A DNA stretch of 17,674 nucleotides from Amoebophrya sp. AT5.2. Lineage: Eukaryota > Sar > Dinophyceae > Syndiniales > Amoebophryaceae. The notes beneath the pieces were generated by a model. It ran no database searches and was not told where the DNA came from. It saw only the letters and a program-made list of their open reading frames with translations. The stretch spans positions 1 to 17,674 of the forward strand of contig RXOD01004862.1 of the NCBI GenBank assembly GCA_005223375.1, in the 5' to 3' direction. The position numbers and the translations under genes are program-made. Positions 1-10,469 of this stretch are shown piece by piece (within the stretch, counting starts at the first letter, position 1; every line of letters starts with the position of its first letter).

Positions 1-227
1 CAGGATACTAGAGACTAGACCGGGGGTGGGGGATCGATCGGGTTATAAGGGTAGAGCAGTACTAGCAGCAAGCGGGAATCCACTTGGAGTGACTTCTAGC
101 CTAAGCCTCCAGGCCCTTCGCATAGATCGAGAGAGCGGAACAAATGTGAGTGAGGGTCGAAGTCAGGGTCTGGCTCGCGTCCGCTTACAATTCCAAACCT
201 TGAGCTGAACTCACATTTTTTGCATCC
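1..227. other. Probable intron sequence of the LMBR1-like gene
   Basis: No supported open frame on either strand. On the minus strand it follows the second LMBR1 exon and should be intronic, with the next exon beyond the left edge. A GTGAGT-like donor (near 216-211, minus) lies after the in-frame stop, so it cannot be the donor of the visible exon. A 7-base GCTCAAG on the minus strand near 200 is too short to call a dinoflagellate spliced-leader relic. Confidence 0.4.
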
Positions 228-1175
228 TTAATTGATCTCCAGGAACTTCTCCGCCGACGTGACGCAGACGTGGGCCGCACGCGTGCGCGCGCCCGCGTCC
301 TGCCAGTTGCCGCAACTATAGTCCTCCACCGGCAGCCGCGCGGTCGCGAGGAACGCGAAGCTGATCGCCAAAAACATAAACATAAAAAAGAAAAAAAACA
401 GCATGTGCAGCAGCAGCCGCCGCCCCGGCGACCGCCGCGTCAGAAACTGCTTCGCGCGCCCGGCCTTGGAAAGGGTCGACGCATTGTTCCCACCGTTCCC
501 TCCACCCCCTGCCCCTGCTCCTCCTACGTCGTAGCTATCTGCCCCCGCACCAGCAGAGCTTCCATCTCGGCCGCCGCCAAACACGATTTTCCAGTCGCCC
601 TGAATCTCGAGCCAGAACATGCCGCCGGGCAGGACGAGGAGGATGAGCAAAATCACGCTGATGAACGCGATGATCCAGAAAGCCTCCATGTGCACTTAGA
701 GCGAGGAGAGAAAAAAACCACTTCCGGCGAAGAACCAGACCGCCAATGCTTTCCTACGCTGTGCCGCTGGGGACTTTCAGTTTCACTCTTTGTTTTTCTT
801 CTTGGATACAACATACTAGAAAGTAAGAAAGATACAAACGTAAACGAACCTACCACAGGGCTACGGCAACGAGACCAATACAAGTGAAAGACCAAAAATA
901 GAAAAGACTGCCAGTCGACGTGATAAAATAAGGTAAGTAGCTTCTCCCCCTCGTTACTGCAGACCGCCGTCATTGCGGCTGTTGCGAACGTCAATGGGCA
1001 GCAGGAAGATGACCAGGTACGCCACGGTGAAGGAAGCAATGACCACGAAGCGAAGCCCGACGAAGTCCTTGCTTGCGTCCCCCTCGTCCTCGTAGTAAAA
1101 GACCATCTTTGCATTTATTAGGAGGAAGCACAGCAACGCCGCAATGGCGAAGAATAAGAGGAAAAGATCGATCAT
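228..1175 (-). CDS. LMBR1-like multipass membrane protein, 5' part (runs off left edge)
   Basis: Family known from animals, plants and protists: LMBR1 domain proteins are multipass membrane proteins, and this branch has no settled biochemical role. Exon 1 (1175-965) starts with a hydrophobic segment and then MVFYYEDEGDA, a second helix and LLPIDVRNS, the layout typical of the LMBR1 N-terminus (helix, short charged loop with Tyr-Tyr, helix, LLP-D-N-R). Intron 964-695 (GT..AG) joins in phase 1 to exon 2, which begins VHMEAFWIIAFISVILLIL, the expected third helix followed by a Gly/Ala-rich loop and a fourth helix full of Phe (near 360-410). The frame closes at TAA 228-230, before the rest of the domain, so a donor must lie upstream of it. 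GT at 254-253 (phase 2, after GAGAA) is one candidate, but no strong site is seen. Remaining exons lie beyond the window. Start chosen because LMBR1 proteins begin almost directly with helix 1. Confidence 0.72.
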
Positions 1176-1295
1176 GATGGCCGTCGTGCGCGATCTTGGT
1201 GGTGCTGGGCGGCGTTGAAGAAGAAGTTTAAGTCCTCGTCCGGTTCTTGGTGCTGGTGGCGCTGCTAAGTAAGTAGAAGAAAGCCGCGACGCTTC

Positions 1296-1469
1296 TCAGT
1301 GAATAAAGCTTCCGGCTCCGCAGGTACCGATTATATGGCTACAGCCGGTGTCTTCTTTGTTTTCCTTTTCGCGTTTGCGGGTATCGCTATCGAAGATGTA
1401 GCCCCGCAGGTACCACAGGTCGGCCGTTCGCCTGCTTAATGCCAGTGGCCTTTTTGGCCTCGTCCGCAT
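1296..1469 (-). CDS. Short basic/charged ORF, 57 residues, unknown
   Basis: Not recognised. From ATG 1469 the frame runs through SRRTADLWYLRGYIFDSD and a Lys/Glu-rich stretch to TGA at 1298-1296. The same frame is open upstream to a TAA at 1526-1524 (75 residues in all). That TAA closes the frame of the putative exon at 1607-1524, so the two pieces are in the same phase with one stop between them. It lies about 120 bases upstream of the LMBR1-like start and on the same strand. It could be a separate small gene, the last exon of the upstream candidate gene if a short GT..AG segment around the TAA is spliced out, or chance. A GTGAGA donor-like site inside it (near 1496-1491, minus) is another complication. 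Confidence 0.25.
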   Translation of the reverse strand: MRTRPKRPLALSRRTADLWYLRGYIFDSDTRKREKENKEDTGCSHIIGTCGAGSFIH

Positions 1470-1523
1470 GATAGGCGTGGACGCCGGCGTCTCACCCTCC
1501 GCCTCCGCCGGCGAGGGCGCGAC

Positions 1524-1767
1524 TTATCCTACAGGACTGGTGTCCCCCAACATCAAAGAACGGTGCTGGCGCCAATGTTCATGATGAGGATTGAGGAGTT
1601 GCTGATCCTGATAAAGAATCAATTATGTCGTGCGCGATGAAAGAATGTGTGATACTACTTACGTTCTTCTCGTACTCGTTCGTTGTAGATGGACTCTTAT
1701 AAATATACTTCCAGAACAAGAACTCCGCGAATGATCTTGCTGCCATCGCTAGAGCATCGCTGTTCAT
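1524..1767 (-). CDS. Candidate two-exon piece of a small unknown gene
   Basis: Exon 1767-1663 is bounded by an acceptor-like CTTACCACGACAG and by GTAAGTAG at 1662, the strongest donor in the area. It encodes 35 residues including SFAEFLFWKYIYKSPSTTNE. A 55-base intron (1662-1608) ends TTTATCAG, and the next exon (1607-1524) stays in phase 0 and encodes 27 residues before TAA. The protein would be 62 residues if ATG 1767-1765 is the start. A TATATAAAAAA stretch sits about 35-45 bases upstream of that ATG, so a start here is possible. Alternatively 1767 is the 5' edge of an internal exon and an earlier exon exists: ATG 1986, MSWQEVGSYERQE..., open to 1885. No family recognised. Support is splice-signal quality and phase agreement only. 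Confidence 0.33.
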
Positions 1768-2215
1768 CTGTCGTGGTAAGTGCGTCCTTGCCAACTTTTT
1801 TATATACCGTGCGACTGCTAGTCTTCGCCGCGATAGTGTAAGCCAATGCCAACATCTATTCTCGTCGTCGAGTTCACAAGAACACTACACGAAGAAGAAG
1901 AGGACGAACCCTGTCACATAACCCGGCATTTGATCGCGCATGATGCTCTCCTGTCGTTCGTAAGAGCCTACTTCTTGCCAAGACATGCGAAGGAGGATAC
2001 GAAAAATACGCTTTGCTTTTATGCAAAAAAAAAAACTGATAGATAAAAACGACAGGAACGAAAGAACGTACACGTATCGGTATCTGGACGATCAACGTCA
2101 CACTCAGATACAGCGCAGACGAGAATGACGGCTGTCACCTTTCAAGCTGCCACTGATTAGCCTCCGCGGTTCCTTATCCATCGTTTTCATCTTCAAGACG
2201 AGCGAAATACTCGCC
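1768..2215. other. Unresolved stretch, small minus-strand ORF at 1986-1885
   Basis: No gene can be called firmly. On the minus strand, ATG 1986 opens 33 residues (MSWQEVGSYERQESIMRD, then a hydrophobic VTGFVLFFFV end) to TAG at 1885; it could be an upstream exon of the 1767-1524 piece. Further upstream are a homopolymeric T tract (A run near 2024-2035 on the plus strand) and a 28-residue frame from ATG near 2190. Nothing here resembles a known family. Confidence 0.2.
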
Positions 2216-2670
2216 TCAGATTTCGTAGTTGCAATTGGGATCGTTCGTTTTCAAGAAGCTGTCTCCGGCGGGAATCCAGAGACCTCCAGATGAAATCAAG
2301 AATGGCATAACCATCTGCAGCGACATGATGAACAATGGGCCATGAACAATGCTGGCTGTGTTGTAGGTTTACAATTCATTGCTCTCGTTTGGGGCCTGCA
2401 GCTGCGACAGAAATACTCCTGCGATGTTGATATTTAATATGACTCGACTGAGCCTACCCATGGTTATTTGCCAAATAAGTTAACCGCGAGCCGCCCTTTG
2501 AAAGGAGCTGAGCTGTTGCTGCTGTCGTTCGGTTGCAGTTCGTAGGGGCTGCTCCCGCCGGGGGCTGCTCAAATATACCGGAAGCATGCCGATGATCGAG
2601 TACTTACGCTTACCTTAGAATCAGAATGAGTGTTCTGGTTCTGTGTCGGTGTCGCTGTCGGCGGATTCAT
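2216..2670 (-). CDS. Candidate multi-exon small membrane protein gene, unknown family
   Basis: ATG 2670 opens a 19-codon first exon (MNPPTATPTQNQNTHSDSK) ending exactly at a strong donor GTAAGCGTAAGT (2613). One consistent path then uses exon 2548-2485 (acceptor GGGAGCAG, Gln-rich TERQQQQLSSF), a 66-base intron 2484-2419 ending CATCGCAG, and exon 2418 onward (GVFLSQLQAPNESNEL). In the same frame, after a TAA at 2371-2369, a clearly hydrophobic stretch follows (PLFIMSLQMVMPFLISSGG) and ends NCNYEI at TGA 2218-2216. The in-frame TAA means another short intron (a GTAAAC donor overlaps it), a pseudogene, or an unrelated downstream ORF. No homologue recognised. First-exon/donor support is decent, the rest weak. 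Confidence 0.3.
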
Positions 2671-3054
2671 TATTTAAGTCCGAGTAACGACGCAGCCTCA
2701 CCACGACTCCTCGCCGACGGCGCTGGCTTAGAGCGTTCGTTTCCAGCTCCACCTCCAGCAGAAGACTCTATACTTTTGTGATGCCGCGGCCTCTTTCTTC
2801 GTGGCGGTCACCTCGAAAACCTCCAGCATTGCCACGGCCACGGCCACGCCGAGAAGAAACGCACTCGGGTTCCCGGCGCAGCTGCGCTGCCCATGTCGCG
2901 AAGCAAGAACGCCGTCGCGGCTTTGATTTCCATTTCTTCAAAAATTTCTATAAAGTTCGGCATCCAGCATTTCCATTCTCGTCGGATGGCGCGCCCGAGT
3001 TCAGCTTGAAAAAGCGTTGACGACGACGAGCAGAGGCAGACACAAGAAAAGCAA
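2671..3054. other. 3' flank of PP4R3 with two short coding-like frames
   Basis: Minus strand: ATG 2963 opens 51 residues (MPNFIEIFEEMEIKAATAFL...) to TGA at 2808. A second frame, open to TAA at 2730-2728, encodes a strongly hydrophobic segment (SAFLLGVAVAVAMLEVFEV) followed by a Lys/Glu/Ala-rich stretch with G/C-ending codons. The two look like one small protein broken by a frame change near 2875, but no GT..AG join was found. A TATTTAA sequence near 2670-2676 lies just upstream of the 2670 start codon. This region also holds the PP4R3 3' untranslated sequence. Confidence 0.25.
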
Positions 3055-6000
3055 TTACTCGGTCCGCAGTCGCTTTGCAAGTTGGTCTTCGCCGTCGTGT
3101 GGCCCTGCCTCTGGCAGCGGTACGCCTTGGGCAGCTGCGGCAGCACCGTCCTCGTCCACCGCAGTGCCCGGTGGCGGTGGTGGCACCGGTGCTGGCGGCG
3201 GCGGTGGCCCAGGCCCTGGTGCGAGGGGTGTCGCTTTCTGGTCGTCGTCCTCACTGTCGTCGTCAAGGTCGCTGTCGTAGTCGTCGAAGGGCCCTTTACT
3301 TGGGGGCGCGGCCGCTGTTGTTCCGGGGGCACTCTTGTTGTTCGCAGCTGCCGAGGGGGCCACGGCAGGAGACGTCTCTGCCCGTAACTTCGGCGAGCCG
3401 CTGGGACTGGATCCGCTAGCGGATCCGGTCTTCAGCTCCCTGCTGCTACTGCTGGACGACGCAGCACTCCCCCCTCCAGCCGCGCCCGCAACCGAGGAAG
3501 TACTACTGCTTCGCATCAGGTCCTCCCGTAGTGCGTGCGTATCCCGCTTTTTGCTCACGAACGCGGAGACCTGCTCCGCTTCTTCGTCGTTCGCATCTTC
3601 CTGGTCGTCGCGGTTCGCACCGTCGGTCGAATTTCGGTCCGGCGCCATTCGCTTTCTCGACACCGCGGCAATTGATGCAGTCGCGCTGGCATTCGCCGAG
3701 GGCAGGAAGTCGTCGTCGAGGAGGTCGAACGACCTCGACTTGTTCAGTATTGATGATCCGACCCTGTTCAGCCCGCGATCGTTGTTCTTGTCGTTCCCCC
3801 CGCGGTCCTCTGCCGCTTCCGACGATGACCCCGGCAAGAGAGCAGAAGAGCTGGTCGAGCTTGACGCCGCCACCGTTGGTCCCGCCAACTTGTTCGCGAT
3901 CATCTCGGAGAACGACGTCGTTAGTTGCCGCGACGGCGGCAGCTGGGGCTGGTGCTGCTGGTGCCCCGGAGAAGCTGTAGCCGCCTTCGCCGCTTCGCGC
4001 TCCCGCAGGCGAAACGCCTCGACGACCGGGCTGCTGGGGTCCTCTGCGTCGTCCTCGTCCGGCGAAGAACGCATTCCCGGCGGCAGCAGCGAATTGTACT
4101 GCCGCAAATCCTGCTCCGCCTGGCGCTTGCTGGTGCGCGCCCGCAAGACCGGATCAGCCGTCAGGCCGTCTTCGTGGTCTCCCAATTCTTCACGGAAGCC
4201 CGGCGGGGTGTCGTCGCCTTCGCCACCAGGGTCCATCATAGGCGCTTTCCTCCGGCCATGCTCCAGAAATTCCTCCGACTCGAGCAAGCGGCGAAAGTCG
4301 CTCTCTAGCGCGCTCCCAAATGGAAGCACCGAGCCGGGGGCTAATGATCCTGATGGTGGCGGGCGCGGGCCAGCACCTTTCAGAGCCATTGGCCCTCTCC
4401 CGCCCTGCTGCATGAAGTCGTCCTCATCGTGGTCGTCGCGCGCGTCCCTTCCTGTGTATCTCCCACCTTCGTTTCTGGGTGGCGGCAGATCTAGTTTGGG
4501 ACGATTGGTCGTCCCGAACGATGGCGGTAATGGAGGACCAATCATGGGCTCCCGCTCCTCCAAATCGTCGTCGTCGTCGTCGTCCAACCGAGACCGTCTC
4601 GCTTCTTGGGGCAGATTTAGATTTTGCTGTAGTTGGTGTCGGGGCGGCGGGTGGGGGCCGCCGGCAGCGGGGGAGTCGTCACTACTAGAGTCGTCCGACT
4701 CCTGCTCAAACCAGGCGTCCTCCACCACGTACCTCCCTTCGTCCTGCGGCCCGCGCCCATTCAGCCGCCGGCTCCGCGCTTCGGCGATGGCCCTGTACAT
4801 GGTTTTCATCAGAAGATGATTCACATTCAGATTGAGATCTTATTACCAAGCTCTTTCAAGGTGAAGAGAAAGAAAAAGACGACTACATCCATCTTCCATC
4901 GGTACACATAGGCCTAGGCGTTACATCAAATTGATATTGAAATAAAGTAAAAGTACTTTTCCTGTTCCCTCTTCGCGTTTGCTTCCTGTGCTGCAGTGAT
5001 CTCTTCTGTCTTTACGATTGTTCTCCAGCTCATGTACAATTTCGTGAGTGCCTGCACCTCCCGTGGATCCACCGCTTTCTCGTTCTGCGAGGCGGCAGCT
5101 GCTCTCGGTCCCACGGTGCCAGCACTGCCGCCAGGCGGCTGATGTACCACCACGCCCATTTCCGCCGCGCGGTTCACGTACGGCTCGGTGAAGTAGTTTT
5201 CGAAGTTCTCGAACAGGTACTTGATCAGATCCCGCACGCTCTGCTGGTGCAGCGACCCGTCCGCGATGGCTTTCATCAGGGCCAGGATGGCGCTCAGCAG
5301 ACTGTTGCCGGAGTAGCGGATCACGGTCGTGGACCGGTTGCTCGAGACCGTAGAGACCGCCCCGCCGCTTGTTGCGTGGAGCCTCTGGACGCCGGAGGAG
5401 CCTGCTGCTGGGCCTGCTGAAGATGCGCCGGGTGTAGTTGCTTGTGCAGGAGGAGTGGACGTCGAGGAGCTGCTGGTCATCCTCTCCAGTTCCTCCTTCA
5501 TCAGGTTGAAGATGGGACGCCACACTGCTTCCCCGCACTTTGTCAGGTTCTTGTGCAGCTGGTTTTTGTTGCTGGTGACCATGGCGCGGACGAACTTGAG
5601 CACGGAGATGTGCAGGAATTTGCAGGGCACAGACAGCAACCGGCAAGCCTTGTCCGCAACCGCGGCCTGGACGAGAAAGAGGATCAGCTGCCACTGCTCC
5701 TGCGGACCGCGCTGACCACCGGGAACGAGCTGCTTCTCGTTGCCCTTTCCAAGACCCGTCGAGAGAATGTCCAAGATGCACTGACGAGCGAAGTTCTTGG
5801 CATCCTCTGTGGTGGATGTCGATGGATTTATGGTTCGATCTCTCAATTTGAATTTTGTCTCTGAGGATCTTTCTCGCAATGTTCATGTTGTCTCTTCTAC
5901 CTCCTCTGTCGTGCTCGTGCAGAATGAATCTAAGTATCCATGTGTGGCCTCCACCTCACACACGCCGTCGCCGGTATGGCACGTGTAGTTGTTGATGCAA

Positions 6001-9000
6001 ACACTAACACAAGGGCAATCGACTGTCCGAATACCATCGACGTTTTCCGGGAACTTGGTTTTGTCCTTGAGTGCTGCCACGAGCTCCAGCATCACCCCGT
6101 TGCTTTTGTCGTACAGGATTTCCAGGAAGCCGTCGCGTTCCTGCGGCGTCACCTTTTGGACGCCGAGGCCGAAGGGCTCCCCGTAGGAGCCGCAGTTGCT
6201 CAGGAGCATGCTCAGTTGCGGGTTGTGGCTCGCCTCGAAATCCAGCGACCACCGCAGCAGCTCGGCGACGAGGGACTGCGTCGGCTGGTCGTTCTCGAGC
6301 AGCAGGAGCGACGCGATCTTCTTGAGCCACGTCGGCTCTTTGATGGCGTGGGACCGGATCATGCTCGGGTTGTGGTACGCGTACATCTGCAGGATGTCGA
6401 GGGCGACCGTCCGAGTCGACGGGTGGGGCGCGCGCCGGACGGGGAAAAGCCGGTCGTTGTGGGGATCCATCGAGTCGTGATTGCCGGCGCTGGTGGGGAG
6501 GCTGTGCTGACCATTCCCATTGCCGTTGTACATGCCGGAGGAACCATTCATCATGGCGTTGTGCCCGTCGTCTGGCGGGGGCGGCGGAATCAACTGCGAC
6601 GGATCATGCTCCGTGAGCGGGGTTTCCGGCTCGAGCAGAAACGGAACGAGAAGATTAAAAATCTTCTGCCGAGCAAAGGTGCTGAACCTGTGGTGGCAAT
6701 TGATAATCAACAATGGATCTTTTGCCTTGCCACTGCGGGTGCCTACGTACGATCTCGCCCGGCCACCTCCTCGCGCGCGCGCAAATCATGAGAAAAAGAA
6801 GAAGATGATGATGAACATCGCGTGGCAACGGCAGGCATAGGTGGATATACTAGCTCAGCCATCAAGATCAATGGACAGGACGGTAACGGTACGGTAGTAC
6901 TGTTACTGAAATTCCAAATTATAGATACAGTTTTTCTTTGTCGTTGAGCTGCACGCCCACGCTCTGGTAGCGGACCGTGCGGAGCGCCTCTGCAACGAAA
7001 TCGAGTGTGAGCCAGTCCTTCGCGTCTAGTTGGTCGATGATGGCCTCCAGCACGGGCTTCGTTTCGTTTGAGATGTGCTCGATCAGGGTGCAGAGGTTGT
7101 GCCCCACGATCTGGTTCAGCACCGTGAGATTCACGTCGTCGAGCAGCCTTGCGAGGGCCACGTCCCGAATGTACTGCACGCGGAAGTTCAGCTCCACGAG
7201 CCGCACCACCTCGTCGGACGCGAAGTCCACAACCTTCTTGTACTTCACCTTCCGCTTCAGGATCTCCCGGTGCTCCACCACGCGGCTGAGGCCCTGGTCC
7301 CACTCGATGATGCCGAGCAAGGAAAAAAAGTACTCCTTGGCAAGCATCTTGCGGACGAGACCGGGGTCCGCCAAACAGAACATGTTGCGCACGAGCTCGA
7401 AGAGGTCTCGCCGATACTGCGCACCCGGCGGCTCGCTCTGCTGGTGGGGGGCAGACGAAGCGAAGGAGGAAGCTCCTGCCCCCGCATGCGGGTCCAACTT
7501 GTCGCCGGTTGGCGCGACCGGGCCAGACGAAGAAGAAGCAGGAGCAGGGCCTGGTGCTCCTCCTGCAGCTGGTGCGGTCGCACCAGCAGTAGAAGAGAAA
7601 CTAGTGGCGGTTCCGGTTGCATAGTTCGGAGAAGTGGGCGGACCACCGTCTTGTTCTCCTGGTGGTCCCGCAGGAGGCGGGGGGATTGGCGGCGGATCCG
7701 GAATGATGTCGTTGGCATGATGGGAAGAGGTGGCATCGTTGGGGTTTTCCGCCGCAGGTGGTGGCTGCTGCGCCGGCGGCGGGGGGGGAGTGATCTGCGG
7801 GTACTGGCCCTGGATTTCCTCGTACAAATCAATAATGTCGCGGAGCCTGAGATCGAGAACATAATGTTCATGTTGATGAGATGGCGAGTAGTAGGTCCCG
7901 TGTAGTTCATCTTTTTCTTTTTCATCATGATCATCTTGTTGTAAAAAATATATAAAGCGGAAAATATACAAATTATGGTATAGTAAGACTGACTCTGACA
8001 TACTACTTCGTACAAACATACTTCCAGTACCAGTTTTCTTCCCCGCACTCTGCTGCGCACAGCCTTCGGTTCTGCACCGTGGGTCCGCCGAGTTCAATCA
8101 CGCGATCGCAGAGCCGCACTTGTGGCTGTCCCGTGTTGAGGTAGCCCTGCTGCGCGAGTTGCTGGCGGCCGAGGAAATTTGTCGCGAAGTTCGACACAAT
8201 CGCGCTTGCATTGGCCAGAGTGCCAAGGGTGAGGCTTTCCGGAAGGATCTTTCGCCTCTTGAAGCGCTGCGGCACCAAAGTGGCACGGTCGTCCGCGTTT
8301 AACAGATCGGGATTCCCTGAGTTGAGTTGAGCAAAAGGAAAAGTAAAGTAGATCAAAGAGTGACATACAACATCACCAAGCAACGAACTCGAACAGACGG
8401 AGTCGCTGCCAGCTGAACGAAAACAACACCTGCGCAGGCCGTGCACGTGCCCGTGCGTCTCTGTCTCATTTCTACTTCTATAAGAAACTGCACCTATTGG
8501 ATTCCCGACTTGGTCCTGGCCCGGCACGTTGTTGCGGAGGACGTCGTAGAGGTGCTTCGCATCCTCGGTGCGTTCCAGACTTAAAGCGAAGTCCTTGCCC
8601 TGAATGTCCTCCCAAACGATTATCGTCTCTTGCGCTGTTGTGGGTTGTTGATGTGTGTCGCTCAGTGCATCGTACTTTTTCCACATCATGTGATCTAAGT
8701 TTAGAATGACTCCTGCAGCTCCCAAACCCGAAGCTCTTTCTGCAGCGGGAGTAAGTAATGGATTAAGTAACCAAGTTCTGGGCGGGATGCTGGGATCAAA
8801 TAAAAGCAAAGAGTGCAAACGCGAAATCAAGATCGAACAACAATAAGTTGATTTTTCGCAGCACCTGCCCTCGAGGTATCTTCGTCGCCGTCCGTCTGCA
8901 TGTGGTAGCTTTCCGGCGCCATCACGACGAACTCCTTTATGAGCGAAGTGTCGCTTCTGATGCGCATTATTCCTCGCGTGTCGCAGAGTCCGTTGTTGTT

Positions 9001-10158
9001 CGGGCGCTGCACCGTCTGCCGCTTCGCCTGCCGCAGGTCGCAGAACACGTACCCCGTGCCCAGGTCGACCCATTCCTGAGCGTCGGGTTCGGATCCGCGG
9101 AACTCGTACAACTTGCAGCGGAACGAAAAGTGCGGCGATGATTTCGAATTCGACGCCGCCGACATCATGCTCCCGCGCGAGGAGACGCTTGCTCTCGCTA
9201 GGGCTCCTTTCGTCCGCCTTTGCCCAGAAACTGAACGAGGACCAGTGCTTATCCAATGCGGGGCACAGCTCTTGATGGAAGCCACTCGGGGCCTGCAGCC
9301 TGTGGGTGTGGCGGCTGAAGACCGCGAAAAGGACGACCCTCTCTGTAGGCCAAAGCTGACCTGGTTTTTTTGGTCGTTGTCCACCACCGATAAGGAGCTG
9401 GCTCGGCGTGCGCGGTTCGGGCTCCGAAGATGTCGGGGTCGGCCAAGCTCCTTCACACTACTGCTAGTCGTGGGCTGAGATTGACGCCGTGGTGAAGATG
9501 GAGATTGCGAATCCGAATCGCTGTCACCAGAACGAGCTGATGTAGTTCTTGTCGCTGAAGATGTAGATGGTGAACAAGATGGGCTGGAAGTAGGTGAATG
9601 CGGATTCGGGCTGCTCTCCTCCCCAATCCCAATGGCTCGGATCGCTTCCTTGCGTGCCTCTGCCGAAGCCTTTCGTCTTCGTAATGAGTGGATTGCTTTC
9701 AGCTTCGCCACCGCCCCAGCAGGGCCCTTTGCCTTATTGCTGTGCTCGTTCGACGCGGTGGTTGCGCGCGGCTGGTACAACTGGTATCCCCCTTCCGCAC
9801 CAGGTAAGCTAGACCTAGGCGTGGGCGCGGGCCTCGCACTCGGGCTCGGGCTCCTACTACTAGTAGGCGAAGGCGTAGCCGTAGACGCAGTAGAGCAGGC
9901 ACGACTGCTACTACTAGCTGAAGATGCGGCTGTGCTGGTTGTGGATGCGCAGCTGCTCCTGCTTCCCAAGCTGCTGGTTCGAGAGTTGCTGGCTGCGAGG
10001 GGGACTGGCGGGCTCCGAGTGTCAGGGTCCAGAATACGGACGTCCAGTGAAGGCGTTGCAGCCCACGCGGAGCAGGTACGACCCTGTGGTCCCTGCGGTG
10101 GGGAACCGCTTACGGTTGGGACGCGCAGCAGCAACGCTTCCATCGAGGTGATAACCAT
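3055..10158 (-). CDS. Protein phosphatase 4 regulatory subunit 3 (SMEK/PSY2 family), seven exons
   Basis: PP4R3 directs the PP4 catalytic subunit to substrates, mostly in nucleus and centrosome. Exons, all phase-consistent: 10158-8865, 8712-8494, 8316-8022, 7846-6929, 6687-6035, 5806-4957, 4792-3055; six GT-AG introns of 152, 177, 175, 241, 228 and 164 bases. About 1988 residues, against roughly 800 in animals. Domains: Ser/Arg-rich extension (1-345); EVH1/PH-like domain (about 347-490; KLYEF, EWVDLGTGYVF, then TIIVWED across intron 1); SMK-1/armadillo region (about 520-1330; LFELVRNMF, VVEHREILKRKVKYKKVV, NFRVQYIRDVALARLLDD, SVLKFVRAMV) with a Pro-rich insert of about 125 residues near 620-745; C-terminal low-complexity tail with Asp/Ser, Ser and Pro runs ending AKRLRTE. 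The first in-frame ATG (10158) is used. An alternative 5' exon from ATG 10262 with a GTAAGC donor is possible, so the N-terminus is uncertain. Confidence 0.9.
3409..3426. repeat. 18-bp perfect palindrome inside PP4R3 exon 7
   Basis: GGATCCGCTAGCGGATCC reads the same on both strands. On the minus strand it encodes Gly-Ser-Ala-Ser-Gly-Ser in a Ser/Gly-rich linker. It may be a by-product of the repetitive Gly/Ser coding. Confidence 0.9.
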
Positions 10159-10469
10159 TCTCGTCGTGAGGCAGATGAAGTAGAAGAGGACACACACTCG
10201 TCAGGCTGAGGAGGATGCAACAACTCGTCGTCGAAGGGGAAGATCTGATGATCCACATCCATCTTAGTACGGATCGGCGAAATCACGTAGCGCATCCGCG
10301 AGATGTAAAATCACGTCGGCGCCGCTACAGAGGAAGTCGTCACGGCGGAGCGCAGTCCGTCGCCGTGATGTCTTGTTCGTGGTCGCGATGAGAGCGAATG
10401 AATATTTACAGCAAAAAATAAATTCAATTTCAAAGGGTTCGTTTGGATTCAAGACGCTCGTCGTACCTC
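10159..10469. promoter_or_regulatory. Interval between PP4R3 start and plus-strand candidate; possible alternative PP4R3 5' exon
   Basis: This interval separates the PP4R3 start (minus) from a candidate plus-strand start at 10470, so it may act as a shared promoter. On the minus strand, ATG 10262 opens an acidic reading frame (MDVDHQIFPFDDELLHPP...) that ends within PP4R3 exon 1 at 10110, just after a donor-like CC|GTAAGCGG. Its in-frame stop TAA is part of that donor. This could be the true first PP4R3 exon, but I could not choose an acceptor. An A/T-rich run (near 10400-10440) holds no clear motif. Confidence 0.3.

Noticed and set aside
193..210. Possible relic of the dinoflagellate spliced leader (minus strand GCTCAAG)
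   Set aside because: Only seven bases match, inside a probable intron; expected by chance.
2808..3332. 174-codon minus-strand ORF overlapping the PP4R3 C-terminus
   Set aside because: Its upper part is an alternative frame of PP4R3 exon 7 (Thr/Arg/His-rich shadow). Only its lower 51 codons (2963-2808) could be meaningful, and these are noted separately.
4566..4584. CGT trinucleotide repeat
   Set aside because: It simply encodes the Asp run in the PP4R3 C-terminal region; too short to be of interest as a microsatellite.
3335..4819. 494-codon plus-strand ORF opposite PP4R3 exon 7
   Set aside because: Antisense shadow: the minus-strand frame has PP4R3 C-terminal features and a phase-matched splice acceptor, and the plus-strand product is only Ser/Arg/Pro low complexity produced by the GC-rich codons.
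5940..6791. 283-codon plus-strand ORF opposite PP4R3 exon 5
   Set aside because: The minus strand here carries conserved SMK-1 sequence. The plus-strand product is Val/Arg/Glu-biased with no family resemblance.
8497..8709. 70-codon plus-strand ORF opposite PP4R3 exon 2
   Set aside because: Shadow of the EVH1-coding exon, whose minus-strand frame carries the conserved TIIVWED motif and good splice sites at both ends.
9632..10183. 183-codon plus-strand ORF with Leu/Ala-rich stretch resembling membrane helices
   Set aside because: It is the complement of the Ser/Ala-rich PP4R3 extension; Leu/Ala runs on the opposite strand of AGC/GCN codons are expected.
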